The notes below the pieces were generated by a model that searched no databases, had not been told where the DNA came from, and saw only the letters and a list, made by a program, of their open reading frames with translations. Shown piece after piece: positions 53,346 to 61,923 of a DNA stretch of 64,000 nt. The first letter of the stretch is position 1. Each line of letters begins with the position of its first letter. The position numbers and the translations under genes are program-made. The DNA comes from Mycobacterium colombiense (GTDB lineage Bacteria; Actinomycetota; Actinomycetes; Mycobacteriales; Mycobacteriaceae): contig NZ_QMEV01000011.1 in assembly GCF_003284935.1 (NCBI RefSeq), positions 1-64,000 of the forward strand, read 5' to 3'.

Positions 53346-54722
53346 GTGGCGGTCGTCGATGACTTGGCGTCGGGCATGGATTCTTCGCCACCTAGCGAGG
53401 ACTTCGGGCGGCAGCCCCCGCAGGATATGGCGGCCGAGCAGGCGGTGCTGGGCGGCATGCTGCTGAGCAAGGACGCCATCGCCGATGTGCTCGAACGGCT
53501 GCGGCCCGGCGACTTTTACCGCCCCGCCCATCAGAACGTGTACGACGCGATCTTGGACCTCTACGGCCGTGGTGAGCCGGCCGACGCGGTGACGGTCGCC
53601 GCGGAACTGGACCGCCGCAACTTGCTGCGCCGGATCGGCGGGGCGCCGTATCTGCACACGCTGATCTCTACGGTGCCGACGGCGGCCAACGCGAGCTACT
53701 ACGCGACCATCGTGGCCGAGAAGGCGCTCCTGAGGCGTCTCGTGGAGGCCGGCACCCGGGTGGTGCAGTACGGCTACGCCGGCGCCGAGGGTGCCGACGT
53801 GGCCGAGATCGTCGACCGCGCGCAGGCGGAGATCTACGAGGTCGCCGAGCGCCGGACGTCGGAGGATTTCGTTCCGCTCGAGGATCTGCTGCAGCCGACG
53901 ATGGACGAGATCGACGCCATCGCCTCCAACGGTGGCGTCGCGCGCGGCGTGCCGACCGGTTTCACCGAACTCGACGAGGTGACCAACGGCCTGCATGCCG
54001 GCCAGATGATCATCGTCGCGGCTCGACCTGGGGTGGGCAAAAGCACCCTCGGATTAGATTTTTTGCGGTCTTGCTCGATCAAGCACCGCATGGCCAGCGT
54101 GATCTTCTCGCTGGAGATGAGCAAGTCCGAGATCGTCATGCGGCTGCTGTCAGCGGAAGCGAAGATCAAGCTCGCCGACATGCGGTCGGGCCGCATGAGC
54201 GACGAAGACTGGACGCGGCTGGCGCGGCGGATGAGCGAAATCAGCGAGGCGCCACTGTATATCGACGACTCGCCGAACCTGACCATGATGGAGATCCGGG
54301 CCAAGGCGCGCCGGCTACGGCAGAAATCCGACCTGCGTCTGGTCGTGGTCGATTATCTGCAGCTGATGTCGTCAGGCAAGAAGGTCGAGTCGCGGCAACT
54401 CGAGGTGTCCGAATTCTCGCGTCATCTCAAGCTTTTGGCCAAGGAGCTCGAGGTGCCGGTCGTCGCGATCAGCCAGCTCAACCGCGGTCCCGAACAGCGC
54501 ACCGACAAGAAGCCGATGTTGTCGGACCTTCGTGAGTCGGGATCGCTGGAGCAGGATGCGGACATGGTGATCCTGCTGAACCGGCCCGACGCGTTCGAGC
54601 GCGACGACCCGCGCGGGGGAGAGGCGGATTTCATTCTCGCCAAGCACCGCAACGGCCCCACCAAGACGGTCACCGTCGCGCACCAGCTGCATTTGTCGCG
54701 GTTCACCAACATGGCCCGGTGA
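53346..54722 (+). CDS. dnaB: Replicative DNA helicase DnaB (intein-free)
   Basis: A 458-residue helicase from the GTG at 53346 (MAVVDDLASGMDSSPPSEDF) behind GGGAGGAGGG; the in-frame extension upstream is not supported. The N-terminal domain QDMAAEQAVLGGMLLSKDAIADVLERL, linker helix and RecA-like domain are present with Walker A ARPGVGKSTL, H1a/H2 motifs and Walker B LRLVVVDYLQLMSSG. The arginine finger region is FILAKHRNGPTKTV. It unwinds DNA at the fork. Mtb dnaB carries an intein between LRESG and the following residue. Here the sequence runs straight through (LRESGSLEQDADMVILLNRP), so no intein is present. Confidence 0.97.
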   Translation: MAVVDDLASGMDSSPPSEDFGRQPPQDMAAEQAVLGGMLLSKDAIADVLERLRPGDFYRPAHQNVYDAILDLYGRGEPADAVTVAAELDRRNLLRRIGGAPYLHTLISTVPTAANASYYATIVAEKALLRRLVEAGTRVVQYGYAGAEGADVAEIVDRAQAEIYEVAERRTSEDFVPLEDLLQPTMDEIDAIASNGGVARGVPTGFTELDEVTNGLHAGQMIIVAARPGVGKSTLGLDFLRSCSIKHRMASVIFSLEMSKSEIVMRLLSAEAKIKLADMRSGRMSDEDWTRLARRMSEISEAPLYIDDSPNLTMMEIRAKARRLRQKSDLRLVVVDYLQLMSSGKKVESRQLEVSEFSRHLKLLAKELEVPVVAISQLNRGPEQRTDKKPMLSDLRESGSLEQDADMVILLNRPDAFERDDPRGGEADFILAKHRNGPTKTVTVAHQLHLSRFTNMAR

Positions 54723-54746
54723 TCTGGCCGCTGCTCAAAAGAGACG

Positions 54747-55778
54747 TCAGCGGAAACGGATGTTCAACGTCGCCAGGCCAAATATCTTGCGGCCAGCCGA
54801 CTTTGCGCCGACGAGCACGACTCCGCTGCGGGTTTCGGGGTCCAGTGACTTGATCCGGCCGCTGTATTCGATATCGGCGCCCTCGGTGGCCGACACGATC
54901 ACGGGTTGGGACAGCCGCACCGCGTAGCGGGTAACCGCACCGGGATCGCCTGACCATGCCGAGCCGAATCCGGCGCCCAACGCCATGGTGAGCATGCCGT
55001 GGGCGATCACGTCGGGCTGGCCCGCCAATTTGGCGAGGTTCTCGTCCCAATGGAGCGGGTTGGCGTCGCAGGCCACCCCGGAGTAGTTCACCAGGTCGCC
55101 ACGCGACAGTCGGGCGTGGCGGACCGGTAATTCGTCGCCGACCTTGACGTCATCGAAGGATCGCGTCCCCGGGGTGCGGGTCGAGCCGCCGTGCGCGATC
55201 CGCACCTCGTCCGCCGGGCGCACCGTCTTTTGGTAGTCCGCTTCGGAGTAGTCGATTCCGGCGAGGTTCACGTCGTGCATCATCACTTGCTCCGCGACGC
55301 CTCTGATCGCCGGATCGACATCCTCGGCGGTGACGCCCACGACGGTGGTGTGCAGGGTGTGCACCCGCTCGCCGGCGGTGTCGGTGAACGTGTTGGTCAC
55401 GGTGATCAGGTCTCTGCCGGCGATCCTGCGCACCGATGACAGTTCGACGTCAATGTGCAGCTCGTCGCCCGCCACGATCGGCCGGTGCTGCTCGAAGACT
55501 TCTTCGGTCTGAAGGTACATCTCGTAACCGATGACCACCGACTCGAACAGGTGCCGATTGGCTGCCATGGCCGGGGCCGACGTGAACGTCAGCGGCGCCA
55601 CCAGGTCCGAATATCCCAGTTGAGCGGCGGCGTCGAGTTTCCAGTGCGCAGGGTGATAGTCCTGCACGGCACGGGCGAACTCGCGCACCTTCTCGCGGCC
55701 GACCTGGTAAGTGTCGTCGATCCGGTAGTAGTGGCCGACCCGCGCTTCGAGTGCCGACGCTTCTGCTGCTGTTGTCAT
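54747..55778 (-). CDS. Fused HadA/HadB-like (MaoC) 3-hydroxyacyl-ACP dehydratase
   Basis: A 343-residue double-hotdog protein. The N-terminal half resembles HadA/HadC (VGHYYRIDDTYQVGREKVREFARAVQDYHPAHWKLDAAAQLGYSDLVAPLTF). The C-terminal half is the MaoC-type catalytic domain (DDVKVGDELPVRHARLSRGDLVNYSGVACDANPLHWDENLAKLAG), with the D-x(4)-H hydratase dyad in CDANPLHWDE. HadAB normally are separate subunits of the FAS-II dehydratase for mycolate elongation; this single-chain form probably dehydrates a different acyl substrate. It lies 24 bp from dnaB, convergent. Confidence 0.85.
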   Translation of the reverse strand: MTTAAEASALEARVGHYYRIDDTYQVGREKVREFARAVQDYHPAHWKLDAAAQLGYSDLVAPLTFTSAPAMAANRHLFESVVIGYEMYLQTEEVFEQHRPIVAGDELHIDVELSSVRRIAGRDLITVTNTFTDTAGERVHTLHTTVVGVTAEDVDPAIRGVAEQVMMHDVNLAGIDYSEADYQKTVRPADEVRIAHGGSTRTPGTRSFDDVKVGDELPVRHARLSRGDLVNYSGVACDANPLHWDENLAKLAGQPDVIAHGMLTMALGAGFGSAWSGDPGAVTRYAVRLSQPVIVSATEGADIEYSGRIKSLDPETRSGVVLVGAKSAGRKIFGLATLNIRFR

Positions 55779-55879
55779 GGATTGCCCAACTTTTCTGTCG
55801 GCCTGTTCACGGAAGCCGACCTACGCACACTAACGCGGCGCCACCAGGCCACCGGAGGCCGCAACGCCCGCGACGCCCG

Positions 55880-56746
55880 CTAACTCACCAGCGCTCGCCG
55901 CGCGAGGAACAACACGAGCAGAACAATCAGCACCCAATTGCTGACCGCATGCGCGGCGGCGGACTTGGCGACCGCACGTCGTCTCACCTGATCAACACGG
56001 TCCCGGCTGGCTGTTATCTGATACCCGAGGTTGTCGGCCCATTCGTTGCGTCGTCGCTCATTTTCCATCCGCACGCGTTCACGTTCTCTCTGCAATTCCG
56101 CCGCGGCGTCGGGGTGCTGACCGAGGTTGGCGGGCGGCGCGGGGTAGGGCAGACGTTCGTACTTGGGCATCTCTTGCGCCGCTGCCAGCTCCGGCCCGAG
56201 TGCCGCAATGGCACGCAAGTACACCATTAGGAAATACAGCCCGCTGATGGTCAGCGCCAAGCAAGCCGCGATCGGAATTCCCGCCCAAAAGTGGGTCAGC
56301 CCGAAGGCGACTTGCCTCGTCACTTTGCGGCGGACACCTTGCCGTTCGGCCCTATCGCGAAACGCCAGCTCTTCGGCATGGGCTAACCACGGAACCACAG
56401 CGGCCGCGAGGATTGGCACCGCAACCCCCACGACTTTCCAGATCAAACCGCTCTGTCCGGTCTGTGCGAGAGTGACGTTGCCGCTATTGCCCAGCATCCG
56501 CCACCAACCCCAGCTGAGCAGCGGAAAAACGTTGACGAGCGCGACGTAGACAGCGACCACCACGGTGAGCTGGCCAATGGCCCCCGGAATCATCCACCAG
56601 CGCATCGCCATAACTGTTCGGCGATAGTCCTGGCGGAGACGCTCGTGCCGGACCACGCCGTGAAGCGACCGCAACAGGCTGGCAGCAATAAATGCTACGA
56701 CGGCGACCGTCAGGACGGTCGCCGTCGTTCCGTGCAGCATCGTCAC
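55880..56746 (-). CDS. Multi-pass membrane protein with CPBP-protease-like motifs
   Basis: A 288-residue protein with about four to five hydrophobic segments. Residues 125-130 read EELAFR, matching the EExxxR motif of CPBP (CAAX/Abi) intramembrane proteases, and F148-GLT-H152 matches the second motif FxxxH at the right distance. The third motif (H/N-x-x-x-N/D) is not obvious. A charged Arg/Glu-rich coiled segment (RERERVRMENERRRNEWADN) precedes the last membrane span. I do not recognise the protein as a named family, and the protease idea is an inference from the motifs. Confidence 0.55.
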   Translation of the reverse strand: MTMLHGTTATVLTVAVVAFIAASLLRSLHGVVRHERLRQDYRRTVMAMRWWMIPGAIGQLTVVVAVYVALVNVFPLLSWGWWRMLGNSGNVTLAQTGQSGLIWKVVGVAVPILAAAVVPWLAHAEELAFRDRAERQGVRRKVTRQVAFGLTHFWAGIPIAACLALTISGLYFLMVYLRAIAALGPELAAAQEMPKYERLPYPAPPANLGQHPDAAAELQRERERVRMENERRRNEWADNLGYQITASRDRVDQVRRRAVAKSAAAHAVSNWVLIVLLVLFLARRALVS

Positions 56747-56833
56747 TCTGTCATTGTGACAAGCGCGACCGATACTTACGGATCGTTTATGGTGTGGCCC
56801 CGGGGATCGTCGCTGGACGTAGACTTTCCGGTT

Positions 56834-56953
56834 ATGAACAAGGTTACGAGAGTCTTGTTTACGCTGTTGCTCGCCGCCACCGTCTCAACAACGTCGGTGA
56901 GCTGTGTACCTCCCTACTGCCCGCTCACCGGCGGCCCGGCCGTCATCTGCTAG
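56834..56953 (+). CDS. 39-residue secreted small protein
   Basis: The ATG at 56834 gives MNKVTRVLFTLLLAATVSTT followed by SVSCVPPYCPL and ends GGPAVIC. The first 20 residues are a convincing signal peptide. The SVSC segment resembles but does not match the lipobox (Ser instead of Leu/Val at -3). The mature part would be about 17 residues with three cysteines, a possible disulfide or metal-binding peptide. It is divergent from the CPBP-like gene. Confidence 0.5.
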   Translation: MNKVTRVLFTLLLAATVSTTSVSCVPPYCPLTGGPAVIC

Positions 56954-57114
56954 TCACCGGCGGCCGCTGACGCGGTGAAACGCTCGCCGCAACGATTAGC
57001 CAACCCGTCGGGCCGGCACGCTCTCTTCGGAGCGCCGTGATGACGTGTGTAGCCGCGCCGCGCTCAGCGCACCATCGGCTATCGGATGCGAATCATGTTG
57101 GCAGGACGGCCGAT

Positions 57115-57486
57115 TCAAAACGCCATGTCGTAGCAGACCCAAAGTAACGGGCCGACGAGGATCAGCGCCAGCAGCGTCACGCCACCGATGAGCCGCCACG
57201 CGATGGTCGAGCGAAAAATCACCGCCGTCAGCGCCGAAGCGGTCGACAGGACGACTAACACGGCCGCGATGACGATCTCGGTGCGCGCTGACTGCACCGC
57301 GGATTCGGACAGCGGTGGAAAGAACCCGGCTTCCAATCTGAACGCGACAGCGCGATTGCTCTCGGCCGTTAGCAGCAGCAGGAGCGCCAACATCATGGTG
57401 CCCAGACCGAACAGCGACAGGCATGCCCCAAAGACATTGCGGTTCGCCGGATCTATCGGGCCCGTGTAGTGGGGCATCTCGTCCAC
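57115..57486 (-). CDS. Small membrane protein of unknown function
   Basis: A 123-residue protein (or 120 from the second ATG at 57477, MPHYTGPIDPANRN). About three hydrophobic segments are visible: VFGACLSLFGLGTMMLALLLLLTA, IVIAAVLVVLSTASALTAVIF and LIGGVTLLALILVGPLLWVCY. There are no catalytic or binding motifs that I recognise. It is divergent from the GtrA gene. Confidence 0.6.
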   Translation of the reverse strand: MDEMPHYTGPIDPANRNVFGACLSLFGLGTMMLALLLLLTAESNRAVAFRLEAGFFPPLSESAVQSARTEIVIAAVLVVLSTASALTAVIFRSTIAWRLIGGVTLLALILVGPLLWVCYDMAF

Positions 57487-57562
57487 AACCCGAATGGTAG
57501 GGCTTGACGCAAGCCGACGGGAACGATGCGCGGTCGGCCGAAGTTGGCCAACTGATCATCTA

Positions 57563-58066
57563 GTGGATACCTGGTCATGGCACCGTATTCGGGTGCGAGC
57601 GGAACCCTCGGTCAACCACTCACGTCTGGCCGGCCGGTTCCATAACTGGTGCGAGGCGGTTGTCGGTCGGCTGCCGGGCAATCTGAGGGTGGTCGTCGCG
57701 CCGACGTTCGTCGGGTTCTGTGTGATCAACGGCTTCACCTTCGGCCTCGATCTAGCGATCCTGACGGCCTTGCGCAGCGGGCTTGCCCTTCCGGTGCCCC
57801 TCGCCGTGACGATTGCCTATGGATGCGCCTTCACGCTCAGCTACATCCTCAATCGCATCTTCAACTTTCGGTCCCACGCCCCGGTCGGCCCGCAGCTCGT
57901 GACCTACGCCGTGGTGGTCGTCGTCAACTATCTGGCGTTCATCCTCGGGGTGACCACGGCGCTCGCGGCCGCCGGAGTTCACTATCAGCTGTCGCGCCTG
58001 GCGGCGGGCAGCTGTGAGGCGGTGTACATGTACAGCGCGATGAGGTGGGTCGTCTTCCGGCGCTGA
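57563..58066 (+). CDS. GtrA-like family membrane protein
   Basis: About 167 residues from the GTG at 57563; a GTG at 57593 is also plausible. The GtrA/DPMS-type core is APTFVGFCVINGFTFGLDLAILTAL with four membrane segments and YGCAFTLSYILNRIFNFRSHAP, the hallmark end of the second span. GtrA proteins assist flipping or use of polyprenyl-linked sugars. No glycosyltransferase gene is adjacent. Confidence 0.72.
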   Translation: MDTWSWHRIRVRAEPSVNHSRLAGRFHNWCEAVVGRLPGNLRVVVAPTFVGFCVINGFTFGLDLAILTALRSGLALPVPLAVTIAYGCAFTLSYILNRIFNFRSHAPVGPQLVTYAVVVVVNYLAFILGVTTALAAAGVHYQLSRLAAGSCEAVYMYSAMRWVVFRR

Positions 58067-58149
58067 CCGGCGCACCGACCCCGCACTTGGTGGCCGAGGT
58101 GTGGCCTGCGCGTGACCTCCTCGCAACGGCGACAAAGGACGCTCGACAG

Positions 58150-58434
58150 GTGACGGTAATCGCGGTCATCGCCGCGCTGGCGGTGGCAACGTGCCTCGGC
58201 TATTGGGTCGGACGGCGGGCGGCTTCAACGCCGCCGAGCTGGAAGAAACGTACGAGCCGGATCGCACTGAGCAAGCAGGCCATCAACCTGCTCGCGATGA
58301 TCACCGTGCGCCGCATCCGGCGACGCGTGCGGGCCGAGCGGATCGTCTCCGACGTCGCCGCCAGATATGGCATGAGAATAGTTGCGCCCCCGCATCTTCG
58401 ACGCGGTGCCGTGGTGCGGTTGCGCTCCTGGTAG
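58150..58434 (+). CDS. Small membrane-anchored basic protein
   Basis: A 94-residue protein from the GTG at 58150 behind AAAGGA. Residues 2-20 (TVIAVIAALAVATCLGYWV) form one membrane segment; the rest is Arg-rich (LLAMITVRRIRRRVRAERIVSDVAARYGMRIVAPP). I recognise no family. It lies 83 bp after the GtrA gene on the same strand. Confidence 0.5.
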   Translation: MTVIAVIAALAVATCLGYWVGRRAASTPPSWKKRTSRIALSKQAINLLAMITVRRIRRRVRAERIVSDVAARYGMRIVAPPHLRRGAVVRLRSW

Positions 58435-58488
58435 AGCCCACCAACTAGTGTGCCGAATCGACTGTCACCAACATGGACGGGAACTGGC

Positions 58489-59229
58489 ATGGCTGCACTA
58501 CAAGACAAAGTCGCGTTGGTGACCGGGGCGTCGTCGGGCCTGGGCGCAGAAACCGCGAAGTTGTTCTCCCGCCAGGGCGCAACGGTTTTCGGCATCGGCC
58601 GCGATGCCGGACGCTTAGCCGACGTCTTCGCCGATATCGAGCGCGGCGGCTTTGCGTCGGTGGACATCGGATCGGTGCAGGCCTGCCGGGACGCCGTCGA
58701 GCAGTGCGTGCGTAACTTCGGTGGGCTCGACGTCCTCGTCAACGTCGCCGGGCGACACCAGATGCGCCGTACGGAGTCGATGACCGACGACGACTGGGAC
58801 CAGGACCTCGCGGTCAACCTCAACGGACCGTTCTACCTGTGCAGGGCCGCCCTGCCCCAGTTGCTGGAGCGCGGTGGAAACATCGTCAATGTCAGCTCCA
58901 TCGCCGGCGTCGAGGGCCAGGCCTACTCGGCCGGCTACTGCGCCGCCAAGCACGGCCTGATCGGCCTCACCCGCGCGTTGGCCGTGGAATACACCGCGGA
59001 TCGCTTGCGCGTCAACGCGGTATGTCCAGGCGGAATGCTCACGCCGCAGATCGAACAGTTCAGTGCGCCAGACGATCCCAACTACGACCTGATCATGCGC
59101 ACGACCTCACCGCGCGGCATGATGCAACCCCTCGACGTCGCCAACGTCATCGCATTCCTCGCCAGCGACGCCGCCGCCGCCATCCACGGCGCGGTCTATC
59201 GGGTCGACAACGGCAAAGGCGCCGGGTAA
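58489..59229 (+). CDS. Short-chain dehydrogenase/reductase
   Basis: A classical SDR of 246 residues from the ATG at 58489 (MAALQDKVALVTGASSGLGAETA). The nucleotide motif TGASSGLG, LVNVAGRHQ, IVNVSSIAGVEGQ (Ser) and the catalytic YCAAK of SAGYCAAKHG are all present. It ends with a typical SDR tail (FLASDAAAAIHGAVYRVDNGKGAG). Its substrate is unknown. It precedes the FAD oxidase gene by 99 bp on the same strand. Confidence 0.87.
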   Translation: MAALQDKVALVTGASSGLGAETAKLFSRQGATVFGIGRDAGRLADVFADIERGGFASVDIGSVQACRDAVEQCVRNFGGLDVLVNVAGRHQMRRTESMTDDDWDQDLAVNLNGPFYLCRAALPQLLERGGNIVNVSSIAGVEGQAYSAGYCAAKHGLIGLTRALAVEYTADRLRVNAVCPGGMLTPQIEQFSAPDDPNYDLIMRTTSPRGMMQPLDVANVIAFLASDAAAAIHGAVYRVDNGKGAG

Positions 59230-59328
59230 CGGTTCGAGCACGTTTGGGTCAACCTCCGACACGTCGTGCGGCACCGCGATTCTCGTGGTTGACAATTCGG
59301 GGCATGAGGCAATCGCGGGAGCCCGACG

Positions 59329-60762
59329 ATGGCGCGTGAAATCTCGCGTCAGATGTTTTTGCGGGGCACCGTCGGAGCGTTGGCCGCCGGTGCGGTGCTC
59401 GGCGCACCCCGGGTGGCCGCCGACCCGAGACCCACCGGTTGGGAGGGACTGTCCACGGCCCTCGGCGGCAAGGTGGTGCTCCCGGATAGCCCCCAATTCG
59501 CCGGAGCCAAACAGGTTTTCAACACAAACTACAACGGGTTGACGCCGGCGGCGGTCGTCACCCCGACATCGGCGACCGACGTGCAAAAGGCGATGGCCTT
59601 CGCTGCCGCCCACAACCTGAAGGTCGCCCCGCGCAGCGGCGGACACTCCTACATCGGCGCCTCGACCGCGAACGGAACCATGGTGCTCGACCTGCGTCAA
59701 CTGCCCGGGGACGCCAACTACGACGCCGCGACGGGACAGGTCACGGTGACGCCGGCCACGAGTCTGTACACGATGCATCGGACGCTGGCCGCGGCCGGCC
59801 GCGGCATCCCAACCGGTACGTGCCCGTCGGTCGGCGCCGCCGGGCACGCACTCGGCGGCGGCATGGGGGCCCAATCCCGGCACGCCGGCCTGCTCTGCGA
59901 CCAGCTGACGTCGGCGTCGGTGGTGTTGCCCAACGGCCAGGCGGTCACCGCGTCCGCGGCCAGCAACCCCGACCTGTTCTGGGCGCTGCGCGGCGGCGGT
60001 GGCGGCAACTTCGGCGTCACCACCGCGCTGACCTTCGCCACGTTCCCCACCAAAGACGTCGACGTCGTCAACCTCAACTTCCCGCCGCAGTCGTTCGCGC
60101 AGGTCCTCGTCGGTTGGCAGAACTGGCTGCGCACCGCCGACCAGAACAGTTGGGCGCTGGCGGACGCCACCGTCGACCCGATGGGTGTGCACTGCCGCAT
60201 CCTGGCGACCTGCCCGGCCGGGTCCGGCAACAGCACCGCGGCCGCGATCACCCAGGCGGTGGGGGTGCAGCCGTCGGGCACCGAGAACCACACCTTCAAC
60301 TACCTGGACCTGGTGAATTATCTGGCCGTCGGCAATCTCAACCCGTCACCGCTCGGATATGTCGGCGGATCCGATATCTTTGCCACCGTCAACGCGGGCG
60401 TGGCGCAGGGGATCGCCGCGGCAGTCAATGCCTTTCCCCGCGGCGCCGGGCGCATGCTCGCCATCATGCACGCGCTGGACGGTGCCCTCGCCACGGTGGC
60501 GCCCGGAGCCACCGCCTTTCCGTGGCGCCGTCAGTCGGCGTTGGTGCAGTGGTATGTGGAAACGGGTGATCCGGCGGCCGCAACCAACTGGCTCAGCACG
60601 GCACATCAAGCCGTGCAACAGTATTCGGTCGGCGGCTACGTGAACTACATCGAGGCCAATCAGTCGCCGTCGCGCTATTTCGGCCCGAACCTATCGCGAC
60701 TGAGCGCCGTGCGGCAGAAATACGATCCCGGCCGGGTCATGTTCTCGGGGCTGAACTTCTAG
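59329..60762 (+). CDS. Exported FAD-linked (berberine-bridge-type) oxidase, Rv0063-like
   Basis: A 477-residue oxidase (Mtb Rv0063 479). It has an N-terminal export signal MAREISRQMFLRGTVGALAAG whose core SRQxFLRG is a Tat-like variant with R-Q in place of the twin arginine. The FAD-binding PCMH domain has APRSGGHSYIGAST, where the His is the usual covalent FAD attachment site, and SRHAGLLCDQLTSA with a Cys in the position that gives bicovalent flavin. The C-terminal BBE segment ends NYIEANQSPSRYFGPNLSRLSAVRQKYDPGRVM. Such enzymes oxidise sugars or alkaloid-like compounds; the substrate is unknown. Confidence 0.88.
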   Translation: MAREISRQMFLRGTVGALAAGAVLGAPRVAADPRPTGWEGLSTALGGKVVLPDSPQFAGAKQVFNTNYNGLTPAAVVTPTSATDVQKAMAFAAAHNLKVAPRSGGHSYIGASTANGTMVLDLRQLPGDANYDAATGQVTVTPATSLYTMHRTLAAAGRGIPTGTCPSVGAAGHALGGGMGAQSRHAGLLCDQLTSASVVLPNGQAVTASAASNPDLFWALRGGGGGNFGVTTALTFATFPTKDVDVVNLNFPPQSFAQVLVGWQNWLRTADQNSWALADATVDPMGVHCRILATCPAGSGNSTAAAITQAVGVQPSGTENHTFNYLDLVNYLAVGNLNPSPLGYVGGSDIFATVNAGVAQGIAAAVNAFPRGAGRMLAIMHALDGALATVAPGATAFPWRRQSALVQWYVETGDPAAATNWLSTAHQAVQQYSVGGYVNYIEANQSPSRYFGPNLSRLSAVRQKYDPGRVMFSGLNF

Positions 60763-60873
60763 CGCCCAAATGCCGACCCCGCCACGCGTCCGGCGGCCAG
60801 TTGACACTCAATGGTTAGACCGGCTTGGCACGGGGTACTTCCAGTGTGTCTTTGGCAAGTAAGGGGTTGGCGA

Positions 60874-61044
60874 ATGGCAATCGAGCACGGTCGCGCACGG
60901 TGCCCGCGGTGTATGGCGTGGGCGCAGTACCGGTTCCTCGAACGCGATGGCCACAAGCTCGAGTATCAGGTAGGTTGCGATGCGTGCGGAAACCTGTACT
61001 CCGAGGTGACCATCGCATCGACCATCACCACGCCGGCGGCGTAA
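60874..61044 (+). CDS. 56-residue zinc-ribbon-like small protein
   Basis: An ATG at 60874 gives MAIEHGRARCPRCMAWAQYRFLERDGHKLEYQVGCDACGNLYSEV and a short Thr/Ala tail. Two C-x-x-C pairs (CPRC and CDAC) about 25 residues apart form a zinc ribbon. Size and pattern fit the small ribbon proteins common in actinobacteria. The function is unknown. Confidence 0.7.
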   Translation: MAIEHGRARCPRCMAWAQYRFLERDGHKLEYQVGCDACGNLYSEVTIASTITTPAA

Positions 61045-61221
61045 GCGGCCCGTTCGGTTCCCGAAACGGCGAGTTGTGTCACGCCCCGGCCCGGGGGCCT
61101 GACCTGCCACGTTACGAATCTGGGACCTGGTGTAAAGTCTGGGCAGCGAGCCAAGACGCCCCCACTCTGGAGCAGCGCCTAGCGCGCGCAACGCCGTGCG
61201 AAACGCGTTGAAAGGGGCGGC

Positions 61222-61899
61222 GTGAACGAAGTATTGGCGCGAGCGGGGATCTTCCAGGGGATCGCCCCCGGCGCGGTCGATGCGTTAGCTCGCCACCTGG
61301 AGCACGTGTCGTTCCCGCGCAGGCGCACCGTCTTCGTCGAGGGCGAGCTGGGCGACGACCTTTACGTCATCTTGTCGGGCGCGGTGAAGATTCGCCATCA
61401 GACCGCGGACGGTCGCGAAACCGTCTTCGCGGTGCTGGGTCCCGGGGACGTGTTCGGTGAGCTGGCGCTCTTCGATCCCGGCCCGCGGACCTCCACGGTG
61501 ATCACCCTGACCGAGGTGGAAGCGGTCAGGATGGACCGTCGCGCGCTGCGGACATGGATCGGCGAGCGCCCCGAAATTGCCGAGCAGCTGCTGCGGGTGC
61601 TGGCGCGCCGCCTCCGCCATACCAATAACACGCTGTGCGACCTGATCTTTACCGATGTGCCCGCCCGGGTAGCCAAGCAAATCCTCGACCTGGCAATGCG
61701 TTTCGGCACCAGCAACGGGGGCTCGGTGCTCGTCGAGCATCACCTCACGCAGAAGGAACTCGCCCAACTCGTGGGCTCGTCGCGCGAAACCGTCAACAAA
61801 GCGTTATCGGACTTCACCCAACGCGGGTGGATACGGCAGCAGGGCAAGGCCCTCATCATCGACCAACCCGCGAAACTGGCCCGGCGCGCCAGGGCCTGA
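61222..61899 (+). CDS. Crp/Fnr-family regulator, paralogue of mycobacterial Crp
   Basis: A 225-residue cAMP-receptor-type regulator starting at GTG. The cyclic-nucleotide domain spans about residues 1-120, with the phosphate-binding cassette FGELALFDPGPRTSTVI, including the Glu and Arg that contact cAMP. A hinge helix and the winged HTH (LTQKELAQLVGSSRETVNKALSDFTQRGWIRQQ) follow. The sequence is strikingly like Mtb Crp (Rv3676) as I recall it, for example NEVLARAGIFQGI and RPEIAEQLLRVLARRLRHTNN, yet the context is not that of Rv3676. I take it as an additional Crp paralogue. Confidence 0.87.
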   Translation: MNEVLARAGIFQGIAPGAVDALARHLEHVSFPRRRTVFVEGELGDDLYVILSGAVKIRHQTADGRETVFAVLGPGDVFGELALFDPGPRTSTVITLTEVEAVRMDRRALRTWIGERPEIAEQLLRVLARRLRHTNNTLCDLIFTDVPARVAKQILDLAMRFGTSNGGSVLVEHHLTQKELAQLVGSSRETVNKALSDFTQRGWIRQQGKALIIDQPAKLARRARA

Positions 61900-61923
61900 C
61901 GGCCCGCGTAAGACGTTCGCGCC

